NCBI GenBank assembly: GCA_029933115.1
Contig: JAOZOT010000012.1
Coordinates: 1-26,592 of the forward strand
Source of the DNA: Anaerolineae bacterium
Lineage (GTDB): Bacteria; Chloroflexota; Anaerolineae; E26-bin7
Length of the DNA stretch: 26,592 bases
Direction: 5' to 3'
In this document: in pieces, positions 1-7,389 of the stretch
How the letters are laid out: every line of letters begins with the position of its first letter
Position numbering within the stretch: the stretch's first letter is position 1
The notes under the pieces: model-generated
Told to the model about the DNA's origin: nothing
What the model saw: the letters and a program-made list of their open reading frames with translations, nothing else
Databases searched by the model: none
Program-made: the position numbers and the translations under genes

Positions 1-55
1 TCCCCCCGCCGGTGACGATGGCCACTTTGCCATTCAGGTCATATCGAGTTTCCAT
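1..55 (-). CDS. Short-chain dehydrogenase/reductase, N-terminal fragment (runs off the window)
   Basis: Reading the minus strand from an ATG at position 55 gives METRYDLNGKVAIVTGGG before the window ends. The GKVAIVTGGG segment is the start of the Rossmann fold of classical short-chain dehydrogenases, where TGxxxGxG binds the NAD(P)H pyrophosphate. A GAGGAG ribosome binding site lies just upstream of the ATG. The start is 39 bases after the stop of the coiled-coil gene, so the two could share a transcript. Only 18 codons are visible, so substrate and subfamily cannot be judged. The family call rests on this one motif and on the good start site. Confidence 0.7.
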   Translation of the reverse strand, partial: METRYDLNGKVAIVTGGG

Positions 56-94
56 CAACGCCTCTCCTCAGCGCGAGAGTGATAACCGATTTGC

Positions 95-619
95 TCAGCG
101 CAGCGCGATGCTCAGCACAGTAGTCAACACTCCCAGGAAGGCTACCGCTGCCAGAGCCCAATTGCGAAAGCGGACGTTCATCTCGTCCAAGCGCGTCTCT
201 AAATGGTCAAAGCGCCGGTCTACTTGGGTGAAACGCCGGTCTACTTGGGCGAAACGCCGGTCTACTTGGGCGAAACGCTGGTCTACTTGGGCGAAACGCT
301 GGTCCATATAGAGCCGCAGTTCCTGGAAGTGGCGGTCATGTTGCTCGCCAGTCTCTTGGAGACGGCGGTTGTGTTGCTCGCCGGTCTCCTTAATGCGACG
401 GTCGAGCTGCTGTGTACTCTCTTCTATGCGCCGGCCGTTGTGCTCGATAGCCTCTTCCAGCCGTCGGATCTCACTGCTGACGAACTGCTCATAGTAAGGG
501 GGCACGCGCTCCTGCTCGCGACGCATCGAAGCCAGCAGTGCTTTCTCTAGACGAGGATAGAGGCGCTCCTGCAGCGCGTTCAGGGTGGATTCATCTATCG
601 GCGCTGCACTCTGGGACAT
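95..619 (-). CDS. Coiled-coil protein with C-terminal membrane anchor
   Basis: I do not recognise a named family. The 174-residue product has a charged, Gln/Arg/Glu-rich middle with heptad-like spacing. A repeat of the form RFAQVDR, seven residues long, occurs about four to five times in the second half. A hydrophobic segment (roughly WALAAVAFLGVLTTVLSIAL) ends the protein and is probably a single transmembrane helix. The layout suggests a membrane-tethered oligomeric coiled coil of the kind annotated as DUF1640-like or haemolysin XhlA-like, but that is only a resemblance. I chose the ATG at 619 because AGGAGGTCCCT sits directly in front of it. The in-frame ATG at 685 has no ribosome binding site and lies inside a repeat element. 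Confidence 0.7.
   Translation of the reverse strand: MSQSAAPIDESTLNALQERLYPRLEKALLASMRREQERVPPYYEQFVSSEIRRLEEAIEHNGRRIEESTQQLDRRIKETGEQHNRRLQETGEQHDRHFQELRLYMDQRFAQVDQRFAQVDRRFAQVDRRFTQVDRRFDHLETRLDEMNVRFRNWALAAVAFLGVLTTVLSIALR
213..309. repeat. 21-bp minisatellite inside the coiled-coil gene
   Basis: Four full units of 21 bases begin at 213, 234, 255 and 276, and a partial fifth begins at 297. Units 2 and 3 are identical, and the others differ at one or two positions. Each unit encodes one heptad (RFAQVDR or a close variant), so copy-number change would lengthen or shorten the coiled coil by whole heptads without breaking the frame. Confidence 0.9.
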
Positions 620-658
620 AGGGACCTCCTGATTTGGTGATAGTGGCATACAAATATA

Positions 659-810
659 GGCATGGTTCACCCGGAGCGAAAACACCTTGACAAATTGCCC
701 TCGCTCCCGCCGGATTTGTAATCCGGCGTAACAAGACGTTGTTCTACGATACGATGGATTACAAATCCATCGCGAGCCTGATAATTTTCACCCGGCCTGT
801 GAACCATGCC
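659..810. mobile_element. MITE-like palindromic element
   Basis: A 152-base non-coding block is bounded by inverted repeats: GGCATGGTTCAC at 659-670 and its exact reverse complement GTGAACCATGCC at 799-810. The similarity continues inwards through CCGG and GAAAA with a short insertion. Inside are two perfect 9-bp hairpins. CGCCGGATT/AATCCGGCG with loop TGT is at 708-728, and CGATGGATT/AATCCATCG with loop ACA is at 752-772. Their GGATT(TGT)AATCC cores are reverse complements of each other. No transposase is encoded. A second copy of the left end lies at 22839-22881. The class (MITE, REP/BIME or RNA element) is inference. Confidence 0.55.
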
Positions 811-832
811 CAATTATACTATGAAACTGGAT

Positions 833-1072
833 TCAGGACAACAACCAGCCAGTGCCCCTACCCTTCCCCCCATTTTGGGTAAGAGCTACCTGGCGCTCCA
901 TCTTCACCTCGTCCCAGCCCAGGCGTGGAGCCATCAGTTCGGCCACAGCGCGGACCCGCTCCAACTCCCTGTCTCGCGTCTCGTAGATCACGTGGATACG
1001 CCGGATGAGCACATCGCACAGAGGGGTAGCAGGCCAATCGTATTGGCCGTCTTGAGGCAGATGACGCCCAAC
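833..1072 (-). pseudogene. glpD: Remnant of the 3' end of a glycerol-3-phosphate dehydrogenase gene
   Basis: One minus-strand frame has no start codon but reads, from about 1021, LCDVLIRRIHVIYETRDREL and then ERVRAVAELMAPRLGWDEVK, ending at a stop at 833-835. This matches the C-terminal alpha-helical domain of FAD-dependent glycerol-3-phosphate dehydrogenases (GlpD/GlpA), with a DVLxRR motif followed by VAELMAxxLGWD. The frame is closed upstream by TAG near 1083, and no other part of the gene is present. It is therefore the last 60 to 70 codons of a lost gene of about 1.5 kb. The C-terminus also diverges after the LGWD helix. It lies between a MITE-like element and the acyl-CoA synthetase gene, which fits a deletion or insertion scar. 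Confidence 0.6.
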
Positions 1073-1138
1073 GCGCCACTATTGCGGCACAGGCGGTTGG
1101 GCTGCTACCTATTTCCGAGAGATCTCAGGCAGGACAGT

Positions 1139-1177
1139 GCGTTCCCGAACACAAGGACAGGCAGCGCCCGGGAACGC
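1139..1177 (-). terminator. Hairpin downstream of the acyl-CoA synthetase gene
   Basis: A 9-bp perfect inverted repeat, GCGTTCCCG (1139-1147) and CGGGAACGC (1169-1177), with a 21-base loop begins 18 bases after the stop codon of the acyl-CoA synthetase gene. No T-run follows on the minus strand, so it may be a factor-dependent terminator or an mRNA 3'-end stabiliser rather than a simple intrinsic terminator. Confidence 0.35.
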
Positions 1178-1194
1178 CTATTGCCCAGACCAGT

Positions 1195-2778
1195 TCACTG
1201 CTTCTCCCCGTAGCGCAACCGCAACTGGCGGTGCAATATCTTGCCGGTAGCTGTGCGAGGCATTTCATCCGGCTTGATAAAGTCTACACTCTTGGGCCGC
1301 TTGTAGCCGGCCATCTTGCCCCGGCAATACTCGATGATCTCTTCCTCCGTGGGCGGGTTATCGGGATCCTTAGGGATCACCACGGCCTTCACTGCTTCTC
1401 CCCACTTCGGGTCAGGGACGCCGATGACGGCCACGTCCAGGACACCGGGATGGGAACCCACTACACTCTCTACTTCGGAGGGGTAGACCTTCTCGCCGCC
1501 GGTGATGATCATGTTGTCCTTGCGGTCCACGATGTAAAGGTAGCCATCCTCGTCACGCCGGGCCATATCGCCGGCACTGAAATACTCGCCTCGGAAAGAG
1601 GCCGCTGTCTTCTCCGGCATCTTCCAGTATCCGTCGAACATCATGGGCCCACGGGAGTATAGCTCTCCTACCTCGCCCACCGGAACCTCGTTGCCGTCCT
1701 CGTCCAGAAGCTTGACCACATCTGTCCCAGCACAGGCTTTGCCTATGGAGCCCAGCTTGGTCAACTGCTCATGAGGCTTGAGCAAGGTAACCAGGCCGGC
1801 CTCGGTGGAACCATAGGCCTCGTACAACTGCGCGTTGGGGAACATTTTCATGATGCCCAGCTTGGTCTCCTTCCGCGCCGGGGCTGACGAGATCAAAAGC
1901 TGTCGTATGGAGCTCAGATCGTACTTGGCCTTGACCTCATCGGGCAGGTTCAGCATCATGATGTAGTGAGTCGGCACCAGAGAAGTAAAAGTCACCTTCT
2001 CCCGGTCTATGATCTGCAAAAGCTCCTCGGGGTCGTAGGCCCTGGCCCGGTGCACGTAAACCCCACCGCCGATGTAGGTGAACACAAAGGAGTAGAAAGT
2101 AGAGTTCACGTGGCACAGGGGCATCACGATCAGCCCGATGTCGTCGAATCGGAAACCGAAATCCACCTCGTTGATGAGGTAGAAGGCAACGTAAGACTCG
2201 TGGGAACGGATGACCCCTTTGGGCTTGCCGGTGGTGCCCGAGGTGTAAAGGTGGATCCAGGTCTCTGCGGGTTCAACCTTGACGTCGGGCTCTTCCGGCG
2301 ACGCGGCGGCAATGATCTCCTCATAGTTGACATAGCCTTCAGGCATCTTGTCGCCGGGGCCGACGAATATGAGCCGGTCTTCCGGCACCCCTTCAAAGTT
2401 CCCCTTGACAGATTCGACCTCCGACAGGAACTCCTCGCTGCAAATAAAGGCTTTGGCTTCGGAGTTGTTGACCACGTACTCGATTTCGGGCCCCACCCAG
2501 CGGAAGTTGATGGGCACAACGACCACGCCCGCCTTGGCCGCCGCAGCGTAAATCTCCATATACTCGACGACGTTGTAGAGCAGGACGGCGATTCGATCAC
2601 CTTTTTTCAGGCCCATGTCCAACCAGGCGTTGGCCAGCCGGCAACATTTTTCATTGTATTGAGTGAAGGATAGCTCATTGAACCCATCCTTCACCGCGAT
2701 CCCTTTCACTGCCATCTTGTCGGGAAATTTGGTGGCGTTGACCCTCAGCATTTCCCCCATGTTTAACCAGACTGCCAT
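1195..2778 (-). CDS. AMP-forming acyl-CoA synthetase (FadD/long-chain fatty acid-CoA ligase type)
   Basis: The 527-residue protein has the full set of ANL-superfamily motifs. The P-loop YTSGTTGKPKGV is near residue 179, AYGSTEAG near 320, and GDMARRDEDGYLYIVDRKDN near 400 includes the hinge region. GGEKVYPSEVE follows, and PRTATGKILHRQLR near the C-terminus carries the catalytic lysine. Such enzymes activate a carboxylic acid to an acyl-adenylate and then to the CoA thioester in the cytoplasm. Length and motif order are normal for the family. The chain length or aromatic nature of the substrate cannot be read from the sequence. GAGAGGAGGACAGG precedes the ATG. It follows paaK by 85 bases that contain a 14-bp hairpin, so the two are probably co-transcribed. 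Confidence 0.9.
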   Translation of the reverse strand: MAVWLNMGEMLRVNATKFPDKMAVKGIAVKDGFNELSFTQYNEKCCRLANAWLDMGLKKGDRIAVLLYNVVEYMEIYAAAAKAGVVVVPINFRWVGPEIEYVVNNSEAKAFICSEEFLSEVESVKGNFEGVPEDRLIFVGPGDKMPEGYVNYEEIIAAASPEEPDVKVEPAETWIHLYTSGTTGKPKGVIRSHESYVAFYLINEVDFGFRFDDIGLIVMPLCHVNSTFYSFVFTYIGGGVYVHRARAYDPEELLQIIDREKVTFTSLVPTHYIMMLNLPDEVKAKYDLSSIRQLLISSAPARKETKLGIMKMFPNAQLYEAYGSTEAGLVTLLKPHEQLTKLGSIGKACAGTDVVKLLDEDGNEVPVGEVGELYSRGPMMFDGYWKMPEKTAASFRGEYFSAGDMARRDEDGYLYIVDRKDNMIITGGEKVYPSEVESVVGSHPGVLDVAVIGVPDPKWGEAVKAVVIPKDPDNPPTEEEIIEYCRGKMAGYKRPKSVDFIKPDEMPRTATGKILHRQLRLRYGEKQ

Positions 2779-2823
2779 AATCCTGTCCTCCTCTCGCCAT
2801 CTGCTGTCATTCTGAGTCAGCTA

Positions 2824-2857
2824 CCCTCCCGCAGGTTACAATCAACCTGCGGGAGGG
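2824..2857 (-). terminator. Perfect 14-bp hairpin after paaK
   Basis: CCCTCCCGCAGGTT (2824-2837) is the exact reverse complement of 2844-2857, with a 6-base loop. It starts 6 bases after the paaK stop codon. No T-run follows on the minus strand. It may protect the 3' end of the upstream message or cause partial termination before the acyl-CoA synthetase gene. Confidence 0.45.
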
Positions 2858-2863
2858 CAAGTA

Positions 2864-4189
2864 TTAGAACCCGACTTCGCGTTTGTCAACAATGCGGCGG
2901 GCTTTGCCCATGCTCCGCTCGATGCTCTTGGGCTCCACTACTTTGATCTTGGCCCCGACCACCAGGACCTCTTGCATCGCCTTGGCGATCTTTTTCTCGA
3001 CCTCCTGAATCTGCTCCGCCCCCTGAGCAAAGAGCTCGTCAGAGGCTTCCACATGGACCTCCAGAGTGTCCAGTCTATCCTTCTCCCGATCAACGTAGAT
3101 CATGTACTGAGGCTCAACCTCATCAAAGCTCAGCAGGACGTGCTCAATCTGGGAGGGGAAGACGTTCACCCCACGCACCACCAGCATGTCGTCGGTGCGC
3201 CCTCGTACCTTTTCCATGCGCACCATGGTGCGTCCACATTCGCACTTTTCAGCGTGCAGCACCGTCCGGTCTCTGGTGCGGTAGCGGATCAGAGGCAGAC
3301 CTTCTTTGGTCAGCGTGGTGAAGACCAACTCTCCCTCCTGCTCATAGCCTAGAGGCTCACCGGTATCAGGGTCAATGATCTCCGGCAAGAAGTGATCCTC
3401 GGCAATGTGCAGGCCGTTGTGATAAGGGCACTCTACCGAGACGCCAGGGCCAATGATCTCCGCCAAGCCATAAATGTCGTAGGCCTCTATGTCCAGCTTT
3501 TCCTCAATTTCCTCTCGCATTTCGGGAGTCCAAGGCTCGGCGCCCAAGATACCGATCCGCAACTTGAGGTCCTTGCGCACGTCAATCCCCATTTCCTTGG
3601 CCGCCTCTGCTATCACCAAGGTATAAGAAGGAGTAGCCGTAAGGACAGTGCACCCGAAATCTTGCAGGATAGTAACCTGCCGCTTGGTCAGGCCACCGGA
3701 GACGGGTACCACCGCAGCCCCAATCCTTCGGGCCCCCAGGTGAAAGCCCAGGCCCCCGGTGAAGAGACCATAGCCATAGGCGTTGTGGACTATGTCGTCG
3801 GAAGTTGCCCCGGCGGCGGTATAGACCCGAGCCATGGTCTCCGCCCAGACTTCCATGTCATTCTCGGTGTAGCAGGTCACCGTCATCTTGCCGGTGGTGC
3901 CACTGGTAGCGTGGATCTGCTTGATCTCGCTCATAGGCACAGCGTACATGCCGAAGGGGTAGTGATCGCGCAGGTTCTGCTTGACGGTGAAGGGTAATTT
4001 GGCGATGTCTTCCAGCGATTTAATGTCGTCGGCCGATACCCCGGCATCGGCATAGAGCTTTTTGTAGAAGGGCACCCTTTCGGTCACGTAGGCCACTTGC
4101 TTCTTGAGCCGCTCGAGCTGCAACTTCTCGAGTTCGGGCCGCGGCATAGTCTCGAACTCTTCGTTCCAGATCAATGCTTTCTTGGCCAT
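2864..4189 (-). CDS. paaK: Phenylacetate-CoA ligase (copy 1, next to iorAB)
   Basis: The 441-residue protein has PaaK-family features. These are an N-terminal LEKLQLERLKKQVAYV helix, the P-loop ATSGTTGKMTV near residue 94, IYGLAEIIGPG near 240, IRYRTRDRTVL near 305, and CECGRTMVRMEKVRGRTDDM followed by RGVNVFPSQIE. The C-terminus reads SMGKARRIVDKR. PaaK converts phenylacetate, ATP and CoA to phenylacetyl-CoA. In anaerobes that carry indolepyruvate oxidoreductase, such ligases often act on aryl-acetates made from aromatic amino acids. AAAGGAGGAAG precedes the ATG. It lies directly downstream of iorB, supporting a role in aryl-CoA metabolism. The exact substrate is inference. Confidence 0.88.
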   Translation of the reverse strand: MAKKALIWNEEFETMPRPELEKLQLERLKKQVAYVTERVPFYKKLYADAGVSADDIKSLEDIAKLPFTVKQNLRDHYPFGMYAVPMSEIKQIHATSGTTGKMTVTCYTENDMEVWAETMARVYTAAGATSDDIVHNAYGYGLFTGGLGFHLGARRIGAAVVPVSGGLTKRQVTILQDFGCTVLTATPSYTLVIAEAAKEMGIDVRKDLKLRIGILGAEPWTPEMREEIEEKLDIEAYDIYGLAEIIGPGVSVECPYHNGLHIAEDHFLPEIIDPDTGEPLGYEQEGELVFTTLTKEGLPLIRYRTRDRTVLHAEKCECGRTMVRMEKVRGRTDDMLVVRGVNVFPSQIEHVLLSFDEVEPQYMIYVDREKDRLDTLEVHVEASDELFAQGAEQIQEVEKKIAKAMQEVLVVGAKIKVVEPKSIERSMGKARRIVDKREVGF

Positions 4190-4389
4190 CTTTCTTCCTC
4201 CTTTTCACTGATGATAAACTTTTAGAGCAGCTTTGGTGGTCGGTCCCACGGCGACGGTTGAATCACACCGCTGATGACTACCACTGTTGCGGCGCAGACT
4301 CAGCAGGCCACAGCACACAACTGCGCAACTGCGTCTACTGAGAGTGGACTTTAACCGGGTCCTGGCGGCCGGCCCCGCTGCAATCCTGC

Positions 4390-4419
4390 AGGTGCGACGC
4401 ACTAAAGTGCGTCGCACCT
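4390..4419 (-). repeat. Perfect 14-bp palindromic hairpin after iorB
   Basis: AGGTGCGACGCACT (4390-4403) is the exact reverse complement of 4406-4419, with only AA between the arms. It begins 9 bases after the iorB stop codon, in the 239-base gap before paaK. On the plus strand it is followed by TTTT. On the transcribed minus strand it is preceded by AAAA, with no T-run after it. It is most likely a REP-like 3' stabiliser. I see no convincing gene in 4190-4428. Confidence 0.55.
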
Positions 4420-4428
4420 TTTCCACCG

Positions 4429-5022
4429 CTACCTAGAAGACCTGGCCTCTCTCCCCGCCTGGAAAGCCCGCTTGTTCAATTCGACGAACTTTTTGGGCAC
4501 CCGCTCTGCAATAGATTGCAGCCATACCTCCGGCGGGACATCCTCAATGAAAGTGGAAAGGGCTCCCAGCAGGACGACGTTGTGCGCCCGCGCGTTGCCC
4601 AGTTCCTCAGCCAGGCGGATGCTGGGGATGAAATGATAGTCATCGGTCACTTCGCTCAAGACACGGCGCACCTCCTCATCGCCCGGGTAAACGTCGTTGC
4701 CAGAGCTGACGGAGAGGGGAGGAATGCCCAGGTCACCCACCACGGCTATCCCACCAGGGCGCAACATCCCCACATAGCGCAGGGCTTCCAGCTTTTCCAA
4801 AGCCAGCAAATAGTCCGCCTCTCCCTGGCCAATGAGGGGTGAGTAGACCTTTTCCCCCCAGCGCACGGTGCTGGTGACGCTTCCTCCGCGTTGGGCCATG
4901 CCGTGCACTTCCGACTTTTTCACGTCGTAGCCGGCCTTGACCCCCACATCGGCCAGGATGCCACTGGCCAGAAGCGCCCCCTGACCACCAACACCAGTTA
5001 CCAGAAAATTCATCGTCTTCAT
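4429..5022 (-). CDS. iorB: Indolepyruvate:ferredoxin oxidoreductase, beta subunit
   Basis: The 197-residue product is a pyruvate-ferredoxin-oxidoreductase gamma-type domain. It begins with NFLVTGVGGQGALLASGILA and continues with EVHGMAQRGGSVTSTVRWG, both hallmark motifs of IorB. IorB pairs with IorA to oxidatively decarboxylate aryl-pyruvates to arylacetyl-CoA while reducing ferredoxin. The ATG at 5022 overlaps the iorA stop by four bases (ATGA), a sign of translational coupling, and GGAAGGAGAG lies upstream. An alternative ATG three codons later (5013) would also fit. Length is normal for the family. Confidence 0.93.
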   Translation of the reverse strand: MKTMNFLVTGVGGQGALLASGILADVGVKAGYDVKKSEVHGMAQRGGSVTSTVRWGEKVYSPLIGQGEADYLLALEKLEALRYVGMLRPGGIAVVGDLGIPPLSVSSGNDVYPGDEEVRRVLSEVTDDYHFIPSIRLAEELGNARAHNVVLLGALSTFIEDVPPEVWLQSIAERVPKKFVELNKRAFQAGREARSSR

Positions 5023-6830
5023 GCGCTCTCTCCTTCCTTAATCATCTCTTCCCTGAAAAGGATGGCCTTCCTGGCACACACCTGGGCGCAGATTTCACAC
5101 CCTGTGCACAGCAGTGGGTCTATGCGAGCTTTGGCCCGCCCGGTCTTGGCGTCCAACTGCTCACTTTTGACGATGGCCGGACAGCCCACCTCGAAGCAGA
5201 GACCACAACCGTTGCAGCGCTCCTCGTTTACCCTGAGGCTCATCCATAATTTTCTGGCCTGCGGCAGGAGGGCACACTCCCGACGAGAGACGATCACCGC
5301 CGGCCCCTCAGCCTCCAGGCAATCTCGCAGGGCTCCTTCTACCTCCTTTAAATTGTAGGGGTCAACAGTGTGCACCCGGTCAATGCCGAAGGCGCGGGCC
5401 ACATCCTCGAATTCGACGGCCTTGGTCGGCTCTCCCTTCAAAGTCATCCCCGTACCAGGGTGCTGCTGGTGGCCGGTCATGGCCGTGGTGCGATTGTCCA
5501 GGATAATGACCACGGTGTCGCTCTTGTTGTAGGCCACGTTCAATAGGGCCGGCAGGCCGGTGTGGAAGAAGGTGGAATCGCCGATGACGGCCGCGTGCTT
5601 CTGGGCGATGCCGGCTTTGCTCACTCCGTGAGCCTGGCCGATGCTGGCCCCCATGCAGCCACAAGTATGCAATGCCGACAGGGGCGGCAGGAAGGCCAGG
5701 GTGTAGCAACCAATGTCACCGTTGACCACCATTTTGAGCTTTTTGGTCATCAGGAAGACACCCCGGTGCGGGCAGCCCGGGCAGAGGATGGGTGGACGCA
5801 ATGGCAAAGGTGTTTCCAGCTCAGGCTGCTTGACTTCCATAGCGGCCGATGGGGGTAAAAGCCCAGCTTTGATGGCGCTCTGGCGCACTATCTGGGGGTT
5901 GAACTCGCCAATCATGGGGAAGATGTTCTTGCCCTCCACGGCAATGCCCATCAGACGAATCTCCTCCTCGATGAAGGGATCCAGTTCCTCGATGACGATG
6001 AGCCGGTCTACCTTGGAGGCAAAGTCACGGATCATTTCTGGCGGCAAGGGGTAGGTCATGCCCAACTTGAGGAAGGAAGCCTCCGGGAAGACCTCTCGGG
6101 CGTACTGGTAGGCCACGCCATCGGTGACAATGCCCAAAGAGGTATCGCCCATCTCCACCTTGTTGTAGGGGAAAGTCTCAGCGAACTCTTTCAGCTTCTC
6201 GATACGCTCCTCGATGACCGGGTGCCGCCGCCGGGCGTTGCCGGGCACCATGACGTACTTGACACGGTCAATGCGATATTCAGGCAACTCCGTAGGCTCT
6301 TCGACCTGGCGTTCTCCTAGCTCGACCAAAGTATCGGAGTGGGAGATGCGTGTGGTGAGGCGCAACAACACCGGGCTGTCGAACTGCTCGCTGATGTCCA
6401 AGGCCACGCCCACCAGGTCTTTGGCCTCCTGGCTGTCGCTGGGCTCCAGGCAGGGCACGCGAGCGAACTTGGCGTAGCGGCGATTGTCCTGCTCATTTTG
6501 AGAGGAGTGCATGAAAGGATCATCGGCCGAAACGACCACCAGCCCCGCCTCCAGGCCCGTCATTGAGGCGTAGAAGAAAGCATCGGCAGCTACGTTGAGC
6601 CCCACATGCTTCATCACAGCCATAGACCGGCTGCCGGCGTAGGCCGCGCCGATGGCCACATCCAGAGCCACCTTCTCATTGGGAGCCCACTCGGAGTAGA
6701 CCTCGTCGTACTGGGCCAGCGTCTCCAATATTTCTGTGCTGGGGGTGCCTGGATAGGCTGCCGCCACCCGCACCCCGCTCTCGTAAGCTCCCCGGGCGAC
6801 AGCTTCATTGCCCGATAAAAGCACCTTCAT
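5019..6830 (-). CDS. iorA: Indolepyruvate:ferredoxin oxidoreductase, alpha subunit
   Basis: The 603-residue protein has the domain order of IorA. The N-terminal pyrimidine-binding domain includes AAYPGTPSTEILE near residue 25. The TPP-binding domain contains GDIGCYTLAFLPPL near 370 and GDSTFFHTGLPALLNVAYN near 415. Two 4Fe-4S cluster motifs, CNGCGLCFEVGCP and CTGCEICAQVCARK, lie near the C-terminus. The enzyme oxidises indolepyruvate, phenylpyruvate or 4-hydroxyphenylpyruvate to the arylacetyl-CoA in the cytoplasm and is normally oxygen sensitive, pointing to an anaerobe. TAAGGAGGTAATTCA sits directly before the ATG. Length and motifs are complete. The retropepsin-like gene upstream ends 56 bases before it. 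Confidence 0.95.
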   Translation of the reverse strand: MKVLLSGNEAVARGAYESGVRVAAAYPGTPSTEILETLAQYDEVYSEWAPNEKVALDVAIGAAYAGSRSMAVMKHVGLNVAADAFFYASMTGLEAGLVVVSADDPFMHSSQNEQDNRRYAKFARVPCLEPSDSQEAKDLVGVALDISEQFDSPVLLRLTTRISHSDTLVELGERQVEEPTELPEYRIDRVKYVMVPGNARRRHPVIEERIEKLKEFAETFPYNKVEMGDTSLGIVTDGVAYQYAREVFPEASFLKLGMTYPLPPEMIRDFASKVDRLIVIEELDPFIEEEIRLMGIAVEGKNIFPMIGEFNPQIVRQSAIKAGLLPPSAAMEVKQPELETPLPLRPPILCPGCPHRGVFLMTKKLKMVVNGDIGCYTLAFLPPLSALHTCGCMGASIGQAHGVSKAGIAQKHAAVIGDSTFFHTGLPALLNVAYNKSDTVVIILDNRTTAMTGHQQHPGTGMTLKGEPTKAVEFEDVARAFGIDRVHTVDPYNLKEVEGALRDCLEAEGPAVIVSRRECALLPQARKLWMSLRVNEERCNGCGLCFEVGCPAIVKSEQLDAKTGRAKARIDPLLCTGCEICAQVCARKAILFREEMIKEGESA

Positions 6831-6886
6831 TGAATTACCTCCTTAAAATATGTTGCTGGTAGCCACCCTTGAGTGCTGTTGACCCT

Positions 6887-7309
6887 CTAAAAGCTGTGGG
6901 GAACTACCATGTCGCTCGTCTTCGTCCAACAATGGGGAGCAAAGACGCTTTTGGCTCTCATCGCCCGACCACGAGATATGGTGTGACGTTCCATATCTAT
7001 GATAAAACGAAAATCCTGAAGCACATGCGTACCCACAATCGGCTCACATTCTGGCGGCCCGATGACAACATTACCGGCAACAGTCTCCCCACCAAAATCA
7101 AAGAGACAGAAGCCATAAGGAAGCTCTTTGACGCTGCCATCAGCCAACTCGAGGGGAACAGTTCCGGCCGGTTGGATGCCTAAATCATCTGCGACCTGTT
7201 GTGGAATCCAAGCGCGCGTTGCTCCGGTGTCCACAAGGAAGGTGATTTCTCGCTGTCGCTCTGGCTCGTGGATGTTGGCAATGGTGAGTTCCAAGTAAAT
7301 ATCTCCCAT
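6887..7309 (-). CDS. Retropepsin-like aspartyl protease (copy 1)
   Basis: The 140-residue product contains FLVDTGATRAWIPQQVADDL near residue 30, the DTGA active-site motif of single-domain, clan AA aspartic proteases. A later VVIGPPECEPIVGTHVLQDF segment corresponds to the second beta-hairpin and the hydrophobic-hydrophobic-Gly motif. Such proteins act as homodimers, and bacterial members mostly have unknown substrates. I chose the ATG at 7309 because GAGGCGAGGGC precedes it. The longer reading from a TTG at 7342 has no clear ribosome binding site. It lies between livF and iorA on the same strand. It is only moderately similar to the second copy at 20013, which carries DSGAT. Confidence 0.8.
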   Translation of the reverse strand: MGDIYLELTIANIHEPERQREITFLVDTGATRAWIPQQVADDLGIQPAGTVPLELADGSVKELPYGFCLFDFGGETVAGNVVIGPPECEPIVGTHVLQDFRFIIDMERHTISRGRAMRAKSVFAPHCWTKTSDMVVPHSF

Positions 7310-7389
7310 GCCCTCGCCTCTAACGCTCAAGCCGACCACCAAACGGTCGGTCTCTGGGCAGGCAGCTTGACAAGGAAGGGAGATGCCGC

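Noticed and set aside
213..309. CRISPR-like array
   Set aside because: The 21-bp units are contiguous with no spacers and encode protein heptads.
653..658. TATATT as a -10 box for the coiled-coil gene
   Set aside because: No -35 box at proper spacing; the nearest TTGTCA is 29 bases away and belongs to the repeat element.
858..1079. Minus-strand open frame of 73 codons
   Set aside because: It is the wrong frame over the glycerol-3-phosphate dehydrogenase remnant. The neighbouring startless frame gives the recognisable protein sequence.
4205..4426. Minus-strand open frame of 73 codons between iorB and paaK
   Set aside because: It runs through a perfect palindrome, is Arg/Ser/Cys-rich with no domain, and has no convincing ribosome binding site.
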